NCBI GenBank assembly: GCA_024641085.1
Contig: JAHEDT010000014.1
Coordinates: forward strand, 1-60,718
DNA length: 60,718 nt
Source of the DNA: Geobacteraceae bacterium
Lineage (GTDB): Bacteria; Desulfobacterota; Desulfuromonadia; Desulfuromonadales; BM103
Direction: 5' to 3'
A program made the translations under genes and the position numbers. The notes under the pieces were generated by a model. That model was not told the origin of the DNA. It worked only from the letters and a program-made list of their open reading frames with translations, and made no database searches. Shown in pieces: positions 16,546 through 24,286 of this stretch; within the stretch, counting starts at the first letter, position 1; the number at the start of each line of letters is the position of its first letter.

Positions 16546-17492
16546 CCTGGAACTTAAAAAACGGCCCGTTGCTCGGCGCGGCGCTGATGCTCGTGGTTCT
16601 CTTGGCCGCGCCGCATATGTTCTACCCGGTTTTTCTCATGAAGGTGCTCTGCTTCGCACTTTTTGCCTGCGCCTTCAACCTGCTGCTCGGCTATGTCGGG
16701 CTGCTCTCCTTCGGGCATGCAGCATTCTTCGGTTCCGCCGGCTACATCACCGCCCACATGGTGAAAGCCCTGAATTTCGACCCTTTGGCAGGCATCCTGG
16801 TCGGAGTCATGGTGTCATCCCTGCTCGGACTCGTCATCGGCTGGCTGGCCATCCGCCGCTCCGGCATCTACTTCGCAATGATCACGCTCGGCTTTGCCCA
16901 GGTGATCTTCTTTCTCAGCCTTCAGTTGAAGTTCACCGGCGGTGAAGACGGCATCCAGGGGGTGCCGCGCGGCATGCTGTTCGGCCTGGTCGATCTCACC
17001 GACACCATGTCGATGTATTACTTCGTCCTGGCAATATTCCTCTGCGGCTTCTGGCTGATTTACCGTACCATCAACTCGCCTTTCGGACAGGTTCTCAAGG
17101 CGATCCGCGAAAACGAGCCGCGCGCCAGGTCCCTCGGCTACGATACCGACCGGTTCAAGCTCATGGCTTTCGTCATCTCTGCAGCCCTCAGCGGCCTGGC
17201 CGGTGGCACCAAGGCCCTCGTCTTCCAGCTCGCATCGCTCACCGACGTCAACTGGCACATGTCCGGCGAGGTAGTTTTGATGACGCTGCTCGGAGGCATG
17301 GGCACCATTTTCGGTCCGGCGATCGGTGCCCTGCTGGTTGTGACCCTGAACAACTACCTGGCTGGCTTCGGATCCTGGGTTACCATCATCATCGGTGCGA
17401 TCTTCGTTTCCTGCGTACTCGCGTTCCGCCGCGGGATCGTCGGCGAAATCCTGGAAAAGGTCAGGACCTGGCCCACCAGGCACAAGACTTGA
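16542..17492 (+). CDS. livM: Liv-type ABC transporter permease (LivM)
   Basis: The 316-residue polytopic membrane protein shows LivM hallmarks: FNLLLGYVGLLSFGHAAFFG, GWLAIRRSGIYFAMITLGFAQ, the loop AIRENEPRARSLGYD and VVLMTLLGGMGTIFGPAIGA. The ATG overlaps the livH stop by 4 bp and has GGGAGGGAG just upstream. It ends the operon and is followed by a hairpin terminator. Confidence 0.93.
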   Translation: MTWNLKNGPLLGAALMLVVLLAAPHMFYPVFLMKVLCFALFACAFNLLLGYVGLLSFGHAAFFGSAGYITAHMVKALNFDPLAGILVGVMVSSLLGLVIGWLAIRRSGIYFAMITLGFAQVIFFLSLQLKFTGGEDGIQGVPRGMLFGLVDLTDTMSMYYFVLAIFLCGFWLIYRTINSPFGQVLKAIRENEPRARSLGYDTDRFKLMAFVISAALSGLAGGTKALVFQLASLTDVNWHMSGEVVLMTLLGGMGTIFGPAIGALLVVTLNNYLAGFGSWVTIIIGAIFVSCVLAFRRGIVGEILEKVRTWPTRHKT

Positions 17493-17531
17493 ACATATCA
17501 CCGTTAAAATGCTGTCTGGTGCAGCGAGACT

Positions 17532-17563
17532 AGAGAAGGCCGTCCCAAGGGACGGCCTTCTCT
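17532..17563 (+). terminator. Terminator of the Liv operon
   Basis: A strong hairpin (AGAGAAGGCCGTCCC with its complement GGACGGCCTTCTCT) lies 40 bp after livM. The following T tract is weak (GGTTTGG). Confidence 0.7.
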
Positions 17564-17759
17564 GGTTTGGCAATGGGACCGGGAGGCCCTCGGTATGACA
17601 ATCCGCGACTTCGCAGCCTTGCAAGTTGCCAGAATCGTGCATTGGGGGCTTTGGCCCTTCCGGAGGACAACCTTCCTGACTTATGTCGAAAAAAATTACA
17701 CTTTGAGGACAACGCCACTTTCTGCAATGCAAGTCACTGATTTTAAGGTGATAATCTTT

Positions 17760-17775
17760 TGGCCTCATTTTTGCT
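17760..17775 (+). promoter_or_regulatory. Sigma54-like -24/-12 promoter
   Basis: TGGCCTCATTTTTGCT has the GG and GC dinucleotides at the spacing required for sigma54 (consensus TGGCAC-N5-TTGCW), matching TGGC and TTGCT. It is about 185 bp upstream of the 63-residue protein gene. Confidence 0.4.
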
Positions 17776-17944
17776 CTATAAGATCTCAACCAGAGGTTTG
17801 TGCTTTTCCCGGCTCAAGAGAAACCGTTTAATGAGCACTTGCCCTGAAAATTTCCAGGAGTATTGCGGGTTGCCTTGATTGCGAGTTTAAAGCAGCCACC
17901 GAAATTTGAACATCTTGGATGTTAAGCTCAACCAGGAGGTCACA

Positions 17945-18136
17945 ATGCTGATACGCGTGATGTATGATGATGGTCGATTCGACATGGTCAAGCCGCAACT
18001 TCTTGAGTCTCTGCTGCAAAATAATACCGTGACCAGTTTCAAGCGAAACGAAGGCTGGGTCGTTGTCGGCCGTGACGCCATCAGGGACAGCCGCCCATCA
18101 CAAGAGTACAGCGGCCCGGACAGACGCACATTTTGA
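17945..18136 (+). CDS. Small protein with C-terminal YSGPDRR motif
   Basis: The 63-residue protein begins MLIRVMYDDGRFDMVKPQLL and ends EYSGPDRRTF. The (Y/F)SGP(E/D)RR tail is a short motif seen at the ends of many small proteins and regulators in this bacterial group; its function is unknown. The N-terminal part predicts a small beta/alpha fold. AGGAGG lies 5-6 nt before the ATG at 17945, which is preferred over an upstream in-frame ATG. It is flanked by a sigma54-like site and by a terminator 5 bp downstream, so it forms a monocistronic unit. Confidence 0.7.
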   Translation: MLIRVMYDDGRFDMVKPQLLESLLQNNTVTSFKRNEGWVVVGRDAIRDSRPSQEYSGPDRRTF

Positions 18137-18140
18137 GGAC

Positions 18141-18166
18141 AACCACCGGGTAATGTCCCGGTGGTT
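18141..18166 (+). terminator. Terminator of the 63-residue protein gene
   Basis: A perfect 10-bp stem (AACCACCGGG/CCCGGTGGTT) with a 6-nt loop lies 5 bp after the stop; the T tract is short. Confidence 0.7.
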
Positions 18167-18278
18167 TAACGGACCATAGACAGACGCTGCACAATCATCC
18201 AGGACGCCCCTCTCCAGGTGAAGCATAACCGTTTTCTCAGGAAAAGATTCGACCTGACGCTCTCAATAATTCACGAAC

Positions 18279-18318
18279 ATGGCCACCGGGTTCAACCAGC
18301 GGGTGGCCATTATTTTTT
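18279..18318 (+). terminator. Hairpin followed by a T tract
   Basis: Stem ATGGCCACC/GGTGGCCAT (18279-18287 with 18302-18310) is followed by TATTTTTT. It is the second of three terminators in a row, and no gene is visible immediately upstream of it. Confidence 0.6.
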
Positions 18319-18381
18319 GCATATTTCCCTTGACATACCTGACAAAATAAGTAATCTATTAAACAGAACAGACTTCTTCAT
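18310..18381 (-). CDS. Candidate 23-residue microprotein
   Basis: An ideal Shine-Dalgarno (TAAGGAGG) lies 6 nt before an ATG, followed by 23 codons (MKKSVLFNRLLILSGM...CKK) and TAA. The peptide has a Lys-rich start and a short hydrophobic core, like a leader or small membrane peptide. No homolog is recognised. The same bases read on the plus strand are identical to the 16S anti-Shine-Dalgarno, so the region could instead belong to a plus-strand RNA. Confidence 0.3.
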   Translation of the reverse strand: MKKSVLFNRLLILSGMSREICKK

Positions 18382-18414
18382 GTTCTACCTCCTTAGAAAA
18401 CCCACAAAACCTTT

Positions 18415-18450
18415 GCCCCGCAGTCAACCTCCTGACTGTGGGGCTTTTTT
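18415..18450 (+). terminator. Strong intrinsic terminator
   Basis: Stem GCCCCGCAGTC/GACTGTGGGGC (one G-T pair), loop AACCTCC, then seven T. It follows a perfect -35 hexamer (TTGACA, 18330-18335) by about 80 bp, consistent with a short plus-strand transcript. Confidence 0.75.
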
Positions 18451-18473
18451 TCGAACAAAGAACCAAAACACGG

Positions 18474-18625
18474 GATAGCCACTAAGTCAACAAGACATTA
18501 AGCAACTGGTATTGCTTGGCAAACAACTTCCTTACTCGGCTTGATAAATCGATCTTAACCCTGAAAAATCTCCTTTTTCGTATCCTTGTGTCTTCGTTGC
18601 AAGCATCACTTTTTTGGGGTTGTGG
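18474..18625 (+). repeat. Dispersed MITE-like repeat R1, copy 2
   Basis: Begins GATAGCCACTAAGTCA and ends near AAGCATCACTTTTTTGGGG. The centre TTGATAAATCG is shared with copy 1. It is the most diverged copy and is oriented opposite to copy 1, so the two bracket 5434-18473. Confidence 0.7.
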
Positions 18626-18793
18626 AAGGGAAGTCAAAATCGTCCGCTGCGCGACAGGGTGTCAGTCATCGAAGGACTGCACCTTGATGGGCAGGATGAG
18701 ATGGCCGATCTCGTGCGATCACGAGGTGGTGACCCAGAGTGATCTCTGGTATCGGGCAGTATTGGTCATTGCGGGACTTTGAAAACAGGAGGG

Positions 18794-18819
18794 AAAAAAA
18801 CCCAGCGGCCAGAGAGGGC
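18794..18819 (-). terminator. Probable terminator of the trmD operon
   Basis: On the minus strand an imperfect CCC/GGG-based hairpin just past the stop of the RNA methyltransferase gene is followed by seven T. Confidence 0.45.
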
Positions 18820-19404
18820 TCAGTTCGGCAAACGTGCTAGCAACATGACGTCGCCGGCCTCGCCAATCAGCCGATCAAGCACAATAGCCGCCGCTGTGCG
18901 CACCGACAGGTGATTGTAGGACCCTTTCCGCACCGGCTCGAGACAGGGCCGACCATTGACGTACATCTCCGGGGCCAGTCCATGACCGGTCCCGAAAACC
19001 AGCAGCAGGGGTTGCCGTTCCGCCAGGCTGCGGGCAGAGGGATAATCCAGGCCATCCCGGTGGCCGGCACCGGTCAGTACGGCAAGGGCCGCCGGTCCGA
19101 CAAGTCCCTGCCAATCCTTGAGGGCCTCATCGAAACGGCTCACCACCCTGAGGCTGTTCAATGCACGGCAGCGGTCCGGGTTATAACTGGCGCCGGCGCC
19201 CTCCTGCCAATGACCGGCGATCCGTGAGACCAGGACCTGCTGCTCCAGGGCCGGGGTGACCAGGTAATAGCGCGAGATATTGTAAGTTGTCGCCAGACGG
19301 GCAAGGTCATGGATATCGAGGTTGGTAACGGCCGAGGTGACCACATCGCCCCGCCGGTCAACGACAGGATAGTGAACCAGGGCGATAGCCATCGGCTGCA
19401 GCAT
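18820..19404 (-). CDS. TrmD-linked SAM-dependent RNA methyltransferase (Methyltrn_RNA_4 family)
   Basis: The 194-residue protein resembles the SPOUT-like family found next to trmD in Thermotoga and Desulfuromonadales. It opens MAIALVHYPVVDRRGDVVTS and TNLDIHDLARLA. It has PLLLVFGTGHGLAPE, a glycine loop like those forming the SPOUT SAM knot, and ends SYNHLSVRTAAAIVLDRL, a classic SPOUT motif III. The RNA target is unknown. The ATG overlaps the trmD stop (TGATG), so translation is coupled. Confidence 0.85.
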   Translation of the reverse strand: MLQPMAIALVHYPVVDRRGDVVTSAVTNLDIHDLARLATTYNISRYYLVTPALEQQVLVSRIAGHWQEGAGASYNPDRCRALNSLRVVSRFDEALKDWQGLVGPAALAVLTGAGHRDGLDYPSARSLAERQPLLLVFGTGHGLAPEMYVNGRPCLEPVRKGSYNHLSVRTAAAIVLDRLIGEAGDVMLLARLPN

Positions 19405-20147
19405 CAGTCTGCCCTTTGCTTCAGCGCGGCGCGCAGTTCTGCAAGGAAGCATCGATCCGCTGCCGTTAGAGGAGCCGACTCCAGGAGCTCCGGACGCCGT
19501 TCCAGCGTGCGCCGCAGCTGTTCATGGCGCCGCCAGGTCGCGATGGCCTGGTGATTGCCGGAGGTGAGCACCGCCGGCACGCTCATGCCGTTGAACTCCG
19601 ACGGGCGCGTGTATTGCGGGTATTCGAGCAGGCCGTCGCTGAAGCTGTCAGTGAGGGCGCTGCCGGCGGCACCGAGCACGCCCGGCACCAGTCGTGCCGT
19701 GGCATCGAGGATAACTGCGGCGGCCAGTTCGCCGCCGGTCAGGACAAAATCTCCCAGCGAAAGTTCTTCATCGACCAGCGAGCGAATCCGTTCGTCGTAC
19801 CCTTCATAGCGACCGCAGACGAAGATCAGACCGGGTTCGCGGCTGAGCCGCTCGGCATCAGCCTGTTGAAAACGCGTCCCCTGGGGCGACATGAGCAGGA
19901 TGCGGGAAGCCGGTCGCTGCCGTTTCAGGTCGGCCAGGGCGCGGGCCACGGGCTCGACCTTCATGACCATGCCGTCACCGCCGCCGTAGGGGGTGTCGTC
20001 GGTCACCTGGTGCCGACCTTCCGCCCAATCGCGCAGGTTATGCAGGTTGGCGCTGACCAGGCCCTTGTCGATTGCTTTGCCGAGGATGCTGGCCGACAAG
20101 GGACCTTCGAGCATGGCAGGAAAAAGAGTCAGGATATCGAATTGCAT
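19404..20147 (-). CDS. trmD: tRNA (guanine-N1)-methyltransferase TrmD
   Basis: The 247-residue SPOUT methyltransferase makes m1G37 in tRNA and prevents +1 frameshifting. Family motifs: [55 protein letters not shown], the knot [16 protein letters not shown] and [16 protein letters not shown]. Length is normal. It lies between rimM and the RNA methyltransferase gene, 9 bp after rimM. Confidence 0.97.
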   Translation of the reverse strand: MQFDILTLFPAMLEGPLSASILGKAIDKGLVSANLHNLRDWAEGRHQVTDDTPYGGGDGMVMKVEPVARALADLKRQRPASRILLMSPQGTRFQQADAERLSREPGLIFVCGRYEGYDERIRSLVDEELSLGDFVLTGGELAAAVILDATARLVPGVLGAAGSALTDSFSDGLLEYPQYTRPSEFNGMSVPAVLTSGNHQAIATWRRHEQLRRTLERRPELLESAPLTAADRCFLAELRAALKQRAD

Positions 20148-20156
20148 GGGAATACT

Positions 20157-20699
20157 TTAAGGGGAGTTTTCCGCCTCGGGGACCAGCCCCTCCGGCAGGT
20201 TGACGTGCAATTGGCCCTTCTCCCGATCGACCGTGACCAAAAAGGGTGCGATGGCGGGGATCAGGATTTCACCGGCCGGGCCATCGACTTCCAGGATGTC
20301 GTGAGCCGGGGTGTTAAACATGCCGACGACCCGACCAAGCACACCCAGCTGCCGATCGACCACTTCGAGACCTTCCAGGTCGAACCAGTAGAAATGCTGG
20401 TCGTCCAGTTCCGGAAGATCGCTTTTGGCCATCCAGACGGATGAACCAACCAATGGTTCAACCGCCGTGAGGTTCTCAAGCCCGGCAAGGCGCAGCAGGA
20501 CATTCTGTTTGTGCAGAGAAGAGCGGACAGCCTGGTAGCGGGCCACGTGACCCTGGATGTCCTTGATGTAAACCGTGCGGGCACCTGGCAGAGCCAGGTC
20601 CCCGGTCGGTAAAGGGCGGATTTTAAGATCGCCGCGAAGGCCGTGTGTGCCGATGACGACACCCACCTCGAGTAGATCAGTCAGCTTGGTATCCATCAT
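20157..20699 (-). CDS. rimM: Ribosome maturation factor RimM
   Basis: The 180-residue protein assists 30S head assembly by binding S19. The N-terminal RimM domain has VGVVIGTHGLRGDLKIRPLP. The C-terminal PRC-barrel has FYWFDLEGLEVVD, GRVVGMFNTPAHDILEVD and LIPAIAPFLVTVDREKG. Two adjacent ATGs (20699 and 20696) are possible starts. The first overlaps the KH-protein stop, fitting translational coupling. Confidence 0.95.
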   Translation of the reverse strand: MMDTKLTDLLEVGVVIGTHGLRGDLKIRPLPTGDLALPGARTVYIKDIQGHVARYQAVRSSLHKQNVLLRLAGLENLTAVEPLVGSSVWMAKSDLPELDDQHFYWFDLEGLEVVDRQLGVLGRVVGMFNTPAHDILEVDGPAGEILIPAIAPFLVTVDREKGQLHVNLPEGLVPEAENSP

Positions 20700-20929
20700 T
20701 CCAGGATTTGCAGTACAGCCCTCTTGCTCTCGCGGGTCGCCTTGGCATTCAAAAGGGTCCGCATGGCCTTGGCCGTGCGCCCCTGTTTGCCTATGATGCG
20801 TCCCATGTCCGACTGGGCGGCAGCCAGCTTGACGAGAATTGTTCCGTCGGCAGCCACTTCTTCACTGATGGCGATCGCGTCCGGGTTGTCCACCAGAGCC
20901 TTGGCGATGAATTCGATGAGCTCTTTCAT
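20696..20929 (-). CDS. khpA: KH-domain RNA-binding protein KhpA
   Basis: The 77-residue KH protein opens MKELIEFIAKALVDNPDAI and carries the type II KH signature IGKQGRTAKAMRTLL with a GKQG loop that contacts RNA. It lies between rpsP and rimM, its conserved location. ATG 20929 gives the usual family length and has AAGG upstream; the frame extends six codons further upstream. Confidence 0.93.
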   Translation of the reverse strand: MKELIEFIAKALVDNPDAIAISEEVAADGTILVKLAAAQSDMGRIIGKQGRTAKAMRTLLNAKATRESKRAVLQILE

Positions 20930-20987
20930 GGCGACCATCCTTTTCAACAGGACTCACCTGTCGAGGGCGCCGCAAAAGCTCAGGACC

Positions 20988-21248
20988 TTAAGCCTGCTTG
21001 AACTTGGCCCAGGTCCCCTGCTTGCGCAGCAGCTGACGAACCGTATCGGTCGGCTGAGCACCCTTGTTCAGCCACTCGAGGGTTCGGTCTTCAACGATCG
21101 TGAACACTGGAGGATCCTGCTTCGGATCGTATTGTCCCAGCTTTTCGATAAAACGGCCGTCACGGGGGTAGCGTTCATCGGCTACGACAACTTGATAGAA
21201 AGGTTTCTTCTTGGCGCCGCCACGGGCCAGTCTGATTTTTACAGCCAT
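20988..21248 (-). CDS. rpsP: 30S ribosomal protein S16
   Basis: The 86-residue protein is S16, an early 30S assembly protein. Hallmarks are [18 protein letters not shown] at the N terminus, [19 protein letters not shown] and the [18 protein letters not shown] stretch. AGGAGG lies 7-8 nt before the ATG. It follows ffh by 108 bp. Confidence 0.97.
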   Translation of the reverse strand: MAVKIRLARGGAKKKPFYQVVVADERYPRDGRFIEKLGQYDPKQDPPVFTIVEDRTLEWLNKGAQPTDTVRQLLRKQGTWAKFKQA

Positions 21249-21356
21249 CGACTTCTTTCCTCCTGAGCTTGCAACTCTTTTGTATATGGGAAAAATCCCT
21301 GTTTTGTTGATCTCTACCTGTTTATCATGTAACCCGGCACCGAGCCAGGCAAAACG

Positions 21357-22706
21357 TCACATCGGCAGACCGCCGCGGCCCATCAGTCCGCGCAGCCCCT
21401 TGGGGCCCAGCTTCTGCATCTTCTTCATCATCTTCTGGGCCTCGGTAAAGCGCTTGAGCAGCTGGTTGACATCCTGCACCCGCGTGCCGCTGCCCTTGGC
21501 GATGCGCAGCCGCCGCGAACCGTTGATGATCTTGTGGTCCTGACGTTCCTTGCGCGTCATCGAGTTGATGATCGCCTCGATCTTCTTCAGTTCGTCATCG
21601 GGAAGCTGAGCGCCCTTCATCTGCTTGAGCGCCTTGCCAGCTCCCGGGATCAGCGACAGCATCGACTCCATCGACCCCATCTTCTTGATCGATTGCAGCT
21701 GCTCCTTGAAGGTGTCCAGGGTGAAGCCCTCCTCACGGAGGCGCTTCTCCATACTGGCGGCGTCCTTCTGGTCAATCGCCGCTTCGGCTTTTTCGATCAG
21801 GGAGAGCACGTCGCCCATCCCCAGTATTCGCTGAGCCATCCGTTCGGGATGGAAGCTTTCCAGGGCATCGAGCTTTTCGCCCATACCGACCAGCTTGATC
21901 GGCTTGCCGGTGACCGCCCTGATCGACAGGGCCGCACCACCGCGGGCGTCGCCGTCCAGTTTGGTCAGTACGACACCTGTCAGATTGAGCCGCTCATTGA
22001 AAGCGCTCGCCACATTGACGGCGTCCTGGCCAGTCATGGCGTCCGCAACCAGCAGGATTTCCCGGGGCTCCACGTGTGCGCAGATCCTCTCCAGCTCCTG
22101 CATCAGGGTGTCATCGACGTGCAGACGCCCTGCGGTATCGAGTATCAGTGTATCGTAACCCTGCCGGTCGGCAAATTCATGCGCCAGACGACAGATATCC
22201 ACCGGGTCCTGGTCGGCCCGACTGTCGAATACCGGGACGCCGATCTGACGGCCGAGGGTTTTCAACTGCTCGATGGCAGCCGGCCGGTAGACATCAGCCG
22301 GAACCAGCAGCGGGTTGCGTTTGTCACGGCGCAGCTTGAGAGCCAGCTTGCCGCAGGTCGTGGTTTTACCAGCACCTTGCAGCCCGCAGAGCAGGATCGG
22401 TACCGGTGGGCGGGCGGCAAGATCAAGTCGGTTGTCCTCGGCACCGCCCATCAGGCGACCAAGTTCATCACGGACGATCTGCACGACCTGCTGCCCCGGC
22501 GTCAGGCTTTGCAGGACATCGTGACCGATGGCGCGTTCGCGTACCGCGGCCACGAAATCCTTGACGACCTTGAAGTTGACATCCGCTTCCAGCAGCGCCA
22601 GCCGGACTTCCCGCAGGGCCTGCTGGATATTCTCTTCCGTCAGGCGGCCACGGCCACGCAGCTGCTTGAATACAGCGTCGAATTTCTCTGTCAGGGTATC
22701 AAACAT
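21357..22706 (-). CDS. ffh: Signal recognition particle protein Ffh
   Basis: The 449-residue SRP54-type GTPase targets membrane proteins to FtsY. The NG domain has P-loop GLQGAGKTTT, DTAGRLHVD, TKLDGDARGGAAL and GMGEKLDALESFHPE. The C-terminal M domain is Met-rich (MKKMQKLGPKGLRGLMGRGG) and contains the RNA-binding GSGTRVQDVNQLL. Length is typical. It is the first gene of the minus-strand trmD operon. Confidence 0.97.
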   Translation of the reverse strand: MFDTLTEKFDAVFKQLRGRGRLTEENIQQALREVRLALLEADVNFKVVKDFVAAVRERAIGHDVLQSLTPGQQVVQIVRDELGRLMGGAEDNRLDLAARPPVPILLCGLQGAGKTTTCGKLALKLRRDKRNPLLVPADVYRPAAIEQLKTLGRQIGVPVFDSRADQDPVDICRLAHEFADRQGYDTLILDTAGRLHVDDTLMQELERICAHVEPREILLVADAMTGQDAVNVASAFNERLNLTGVVLTKLDGDARGGAALSIRAVTGKPIKLVGMGEKLDALESFHPERMAQRILGMGDVLSLIEKAEAAIDQKDAASMEKRLREEGFTLDTFKEQLQSIKKMGSMESMLSLIPGAGKALKQMKGAQLPDDELKKIEAIINSMTRKERQDHKIINGSRRLRIAKGSGTRVQDVNQLLKRFTEAQKMMKKMQKLGPKGLRGLMGRGGLPM

Positions 22707-22811
22707 ACGTAGAACGACTCATTGCCGAAAGGCAAAGGATGCACTTTAGTGAACCGACGCGGACTTTGTCAAGCGAAATCAAGGCTTAGCCGGCCTTGCC
22801 TGGCCACCGGG

Positions 22812-23075
22812 TCAGAGCTCGACGGACGCCTCTCGATAAGCATCGCCGCTGCGCTGATACATTTCCGCCGGAGTCAGGTCGACATCAGCAAGAACTCCCA
22901 GCAAACAGGTCCTGGCTTGCGGAGAAAACCGCAGGGCAAGTCCGCAGTCCGCGGTCAGTTGCCTGGGGACGGGGATCAGCAGAAAATCCACCCCGGCCTC
23001 CTTGAGGATTTTTTCCGCCTTGAGGACCCTGTGGATCGAATGGAATATGGCGACGTAGTCGTTCTCTTTAACCAT
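22812..23075 (-). CDS. DUF3343 family protein
   Basis: The 87-residue protein opens with YVAIFHSIHRVLKAEKILK, then VDFLLIPVPRQLTADCGLAL. This is the DUF3343 pattern, in which P-P-R-(SS)CG-AL is conserved. The family is described as a putative Se/S carrier-like protein because of its cysteine; here Cys44 is in TADCG. AGGAAAC precedes the ATG. It lies alone between ffh and the outer-membrane protein gene, on the same strand. Confidence 0.8.
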   Translation of the reverse strand: MVKENDYVAIFHSIHRVLKAEKILKEAGVDFLLIPVPRQLTADCGLALRFSPQARTCLLGVLADVDLTPAEMYQRSGDAYREASVEL

Positions 23076-23186
23076 CCAGGTTTCCTAGCTCCGAAGCGGC
23101 GGGCATCATGCCACGTTTGATCTATCATGGCAAGGGCCACCGCTGAAAAAAGTCGCGGTTTCCGGACGGCCGAGATCAACAGCAAA

Positions 23187-23209
23187 GGCCACCCCGCAGA
23201 AGGGTGGCC
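23187..23209 (-). terminator. Probable terminator of the outer-membrane protein gene
   Basis: Stem GGCCACCC/GGGTGGCC lies about 30 bp beyond the stop codon; the minus-strand T tract is short (TTTGCTGTT). Confidence 0.55.
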
Positions 23210-23238
23210 CCTGACAACTCGCCGTGATAGAGCCCGGC

Positions 23239-24183
23239 TTAGAAATGATGGACCAGACGCAGGTTGTAGCGCTCCCCTTCCGGACGGCTTTCCGCAGTGG
23301 TCTCGACGTAAACGTTCATGAACAAGTGGGTGTCCTGGGAGAAGTGCCAGACGGCGCCGGGGCCAATGGCAAAGACCTTTTCCTCGAGGGACTTGTCCTT
23401 GTTGCCGTCCACCTTGGTATCTGTGATCTGGTCGAACCAGTAGCCATTGATGCCGAGGCGCAGCTGTTTCGGCAGGACTTCATAAGCCACCGTGAAGTTG
23501 GCATGCACAGCCTGCCCCGGTTCCAGATCGACGTCTTTTGGCATCAGCCCGCCAAAGGAAAATTCGTCATTCTTGTCATTCCAAAGGTAGTGCAGCCGCC
23601 ATGACACGGTCGCCTTGGGCCCGAGGAAGACGGTGGCCGCCCAGTACGGGTTGAAGGAAAAGTGGTTGCTGCCCGGGTTGAGCAGCTTATCACTATCATA
23701 CTTGCCGGTCGGCCAGATCGTCTGGAGTTCGATGCGGTTGACCATCAATGGGCCGTTGGCGCCCATGATCGGATCCCACTGGAGATAAGGGCCGATCAGC
23801 AGATCGCCCAATCCGGTGCCATTGTCTTCGAAGCCCGGAGGGTTGCTCCCCATGTCAAGGCTGACAATCGGCAGCATGACATTCAGGCCCCATTTGCCGC
23901 CAAACAAGATGGCCTGATCAGACTGGTAGATCAGCTGGTTCATCAGCACCCAGACATCAATATCGACATCAAGGCTTTTGGACCCATCTTCATCGTTGAT
24001 CCGGTCCGCCGTGTAATACTGCAGATACTCGGAGAGGTAGAGGCCAGGCCCTGCCGGAGGAGCACCATCAAGGAAACTGGTGAATCCGAGATTCACGTTT
24101 GGCTGTCCCAGGGCAAAAACCGGCCCGGCTGAGAGCAGCAAAAGAACCGTCAGAACAGCAAGAGCAACCCGCAATGTCTTCAT
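23239..24183 (-). CDS. Outer-membrane transporter-like protein (phenol MetA-degradation/SphA-like family)
   Basis: The precursor of about 314 residues starts MKTLRVALAVLTVLLLLSAG with signal cleavage after VFA. The mature part is a predicted beta-barrel: alternating aromatic strands, LGDLLIGPYLQWDP, NRIELQTIWPTGKYD, SFNPYWAAT, and a C-terminal strand ending LRLVHHF with terminal Phe. This is the pattern of the Phenol_MetA_deg/transporter family, often placed beside catabolic genes. Substrate unknown. ATG 24183 is chosen for the signal peptide; seven more codons lie upstream. Confidence 0.75.
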   Translation of the reverse strand: MKTLRVALAVLTVLLLLSAGPVFALGQPNVNLGFTSFLDGAPPAGPGLYLSEYLQYYTADRINDEDGSKSLDVDIDVWVLMNQLIYQSDQAILFGGKWGLNVMLPIVSLDMGSNPPGFEDNGTGLGDLLIGPYLQWDPIMGANGPLMVNRIELQTIWPTGKYDSDKLLNPGSNHFSFNPYWAATVFLGPKATVSWRLHYLWNDKNDEFSFGGLMPKDVDLEPGQAVHANFTVAYEVLPKQLRLGINGYWFDQITDTKVDGNKDKSLEEKVFAIGPGAVWHFSQDTHLFMNVYVETTAESRPEGERYNLRLVHHF

Positions 24184-24286
24184 CGTCCAACCTCCCTGAT
24201 CCATAGATCAACAGTCATATTAGTCAGAACAACATATGCCGCCAAGAATCGCCATTCTCGAACAATTTGTCAAGCTTCGGCACTGC

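Larger units (their letters stand above)
17493..17944. other. Intergenic region livM to the 63-residue protein gene
   Basis: This 452-bp gap holds the livM terminator (17532-17563) and a sigma54-like site (17760-17775). No other gene is supported. Confidence 0.6.
18137..18819. other. Terminator/repeat-rich intergenic region
   Basis: This 683-bp stretch contains three successive plus-strand hairpins, a possible minus-strand microORF (18310-18381), repeat R1 copy 2 (18474-18625) and the trmD-operon terminator (18794-18819). Nothing is seen in 18626-18793. Confidence 0.6.
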
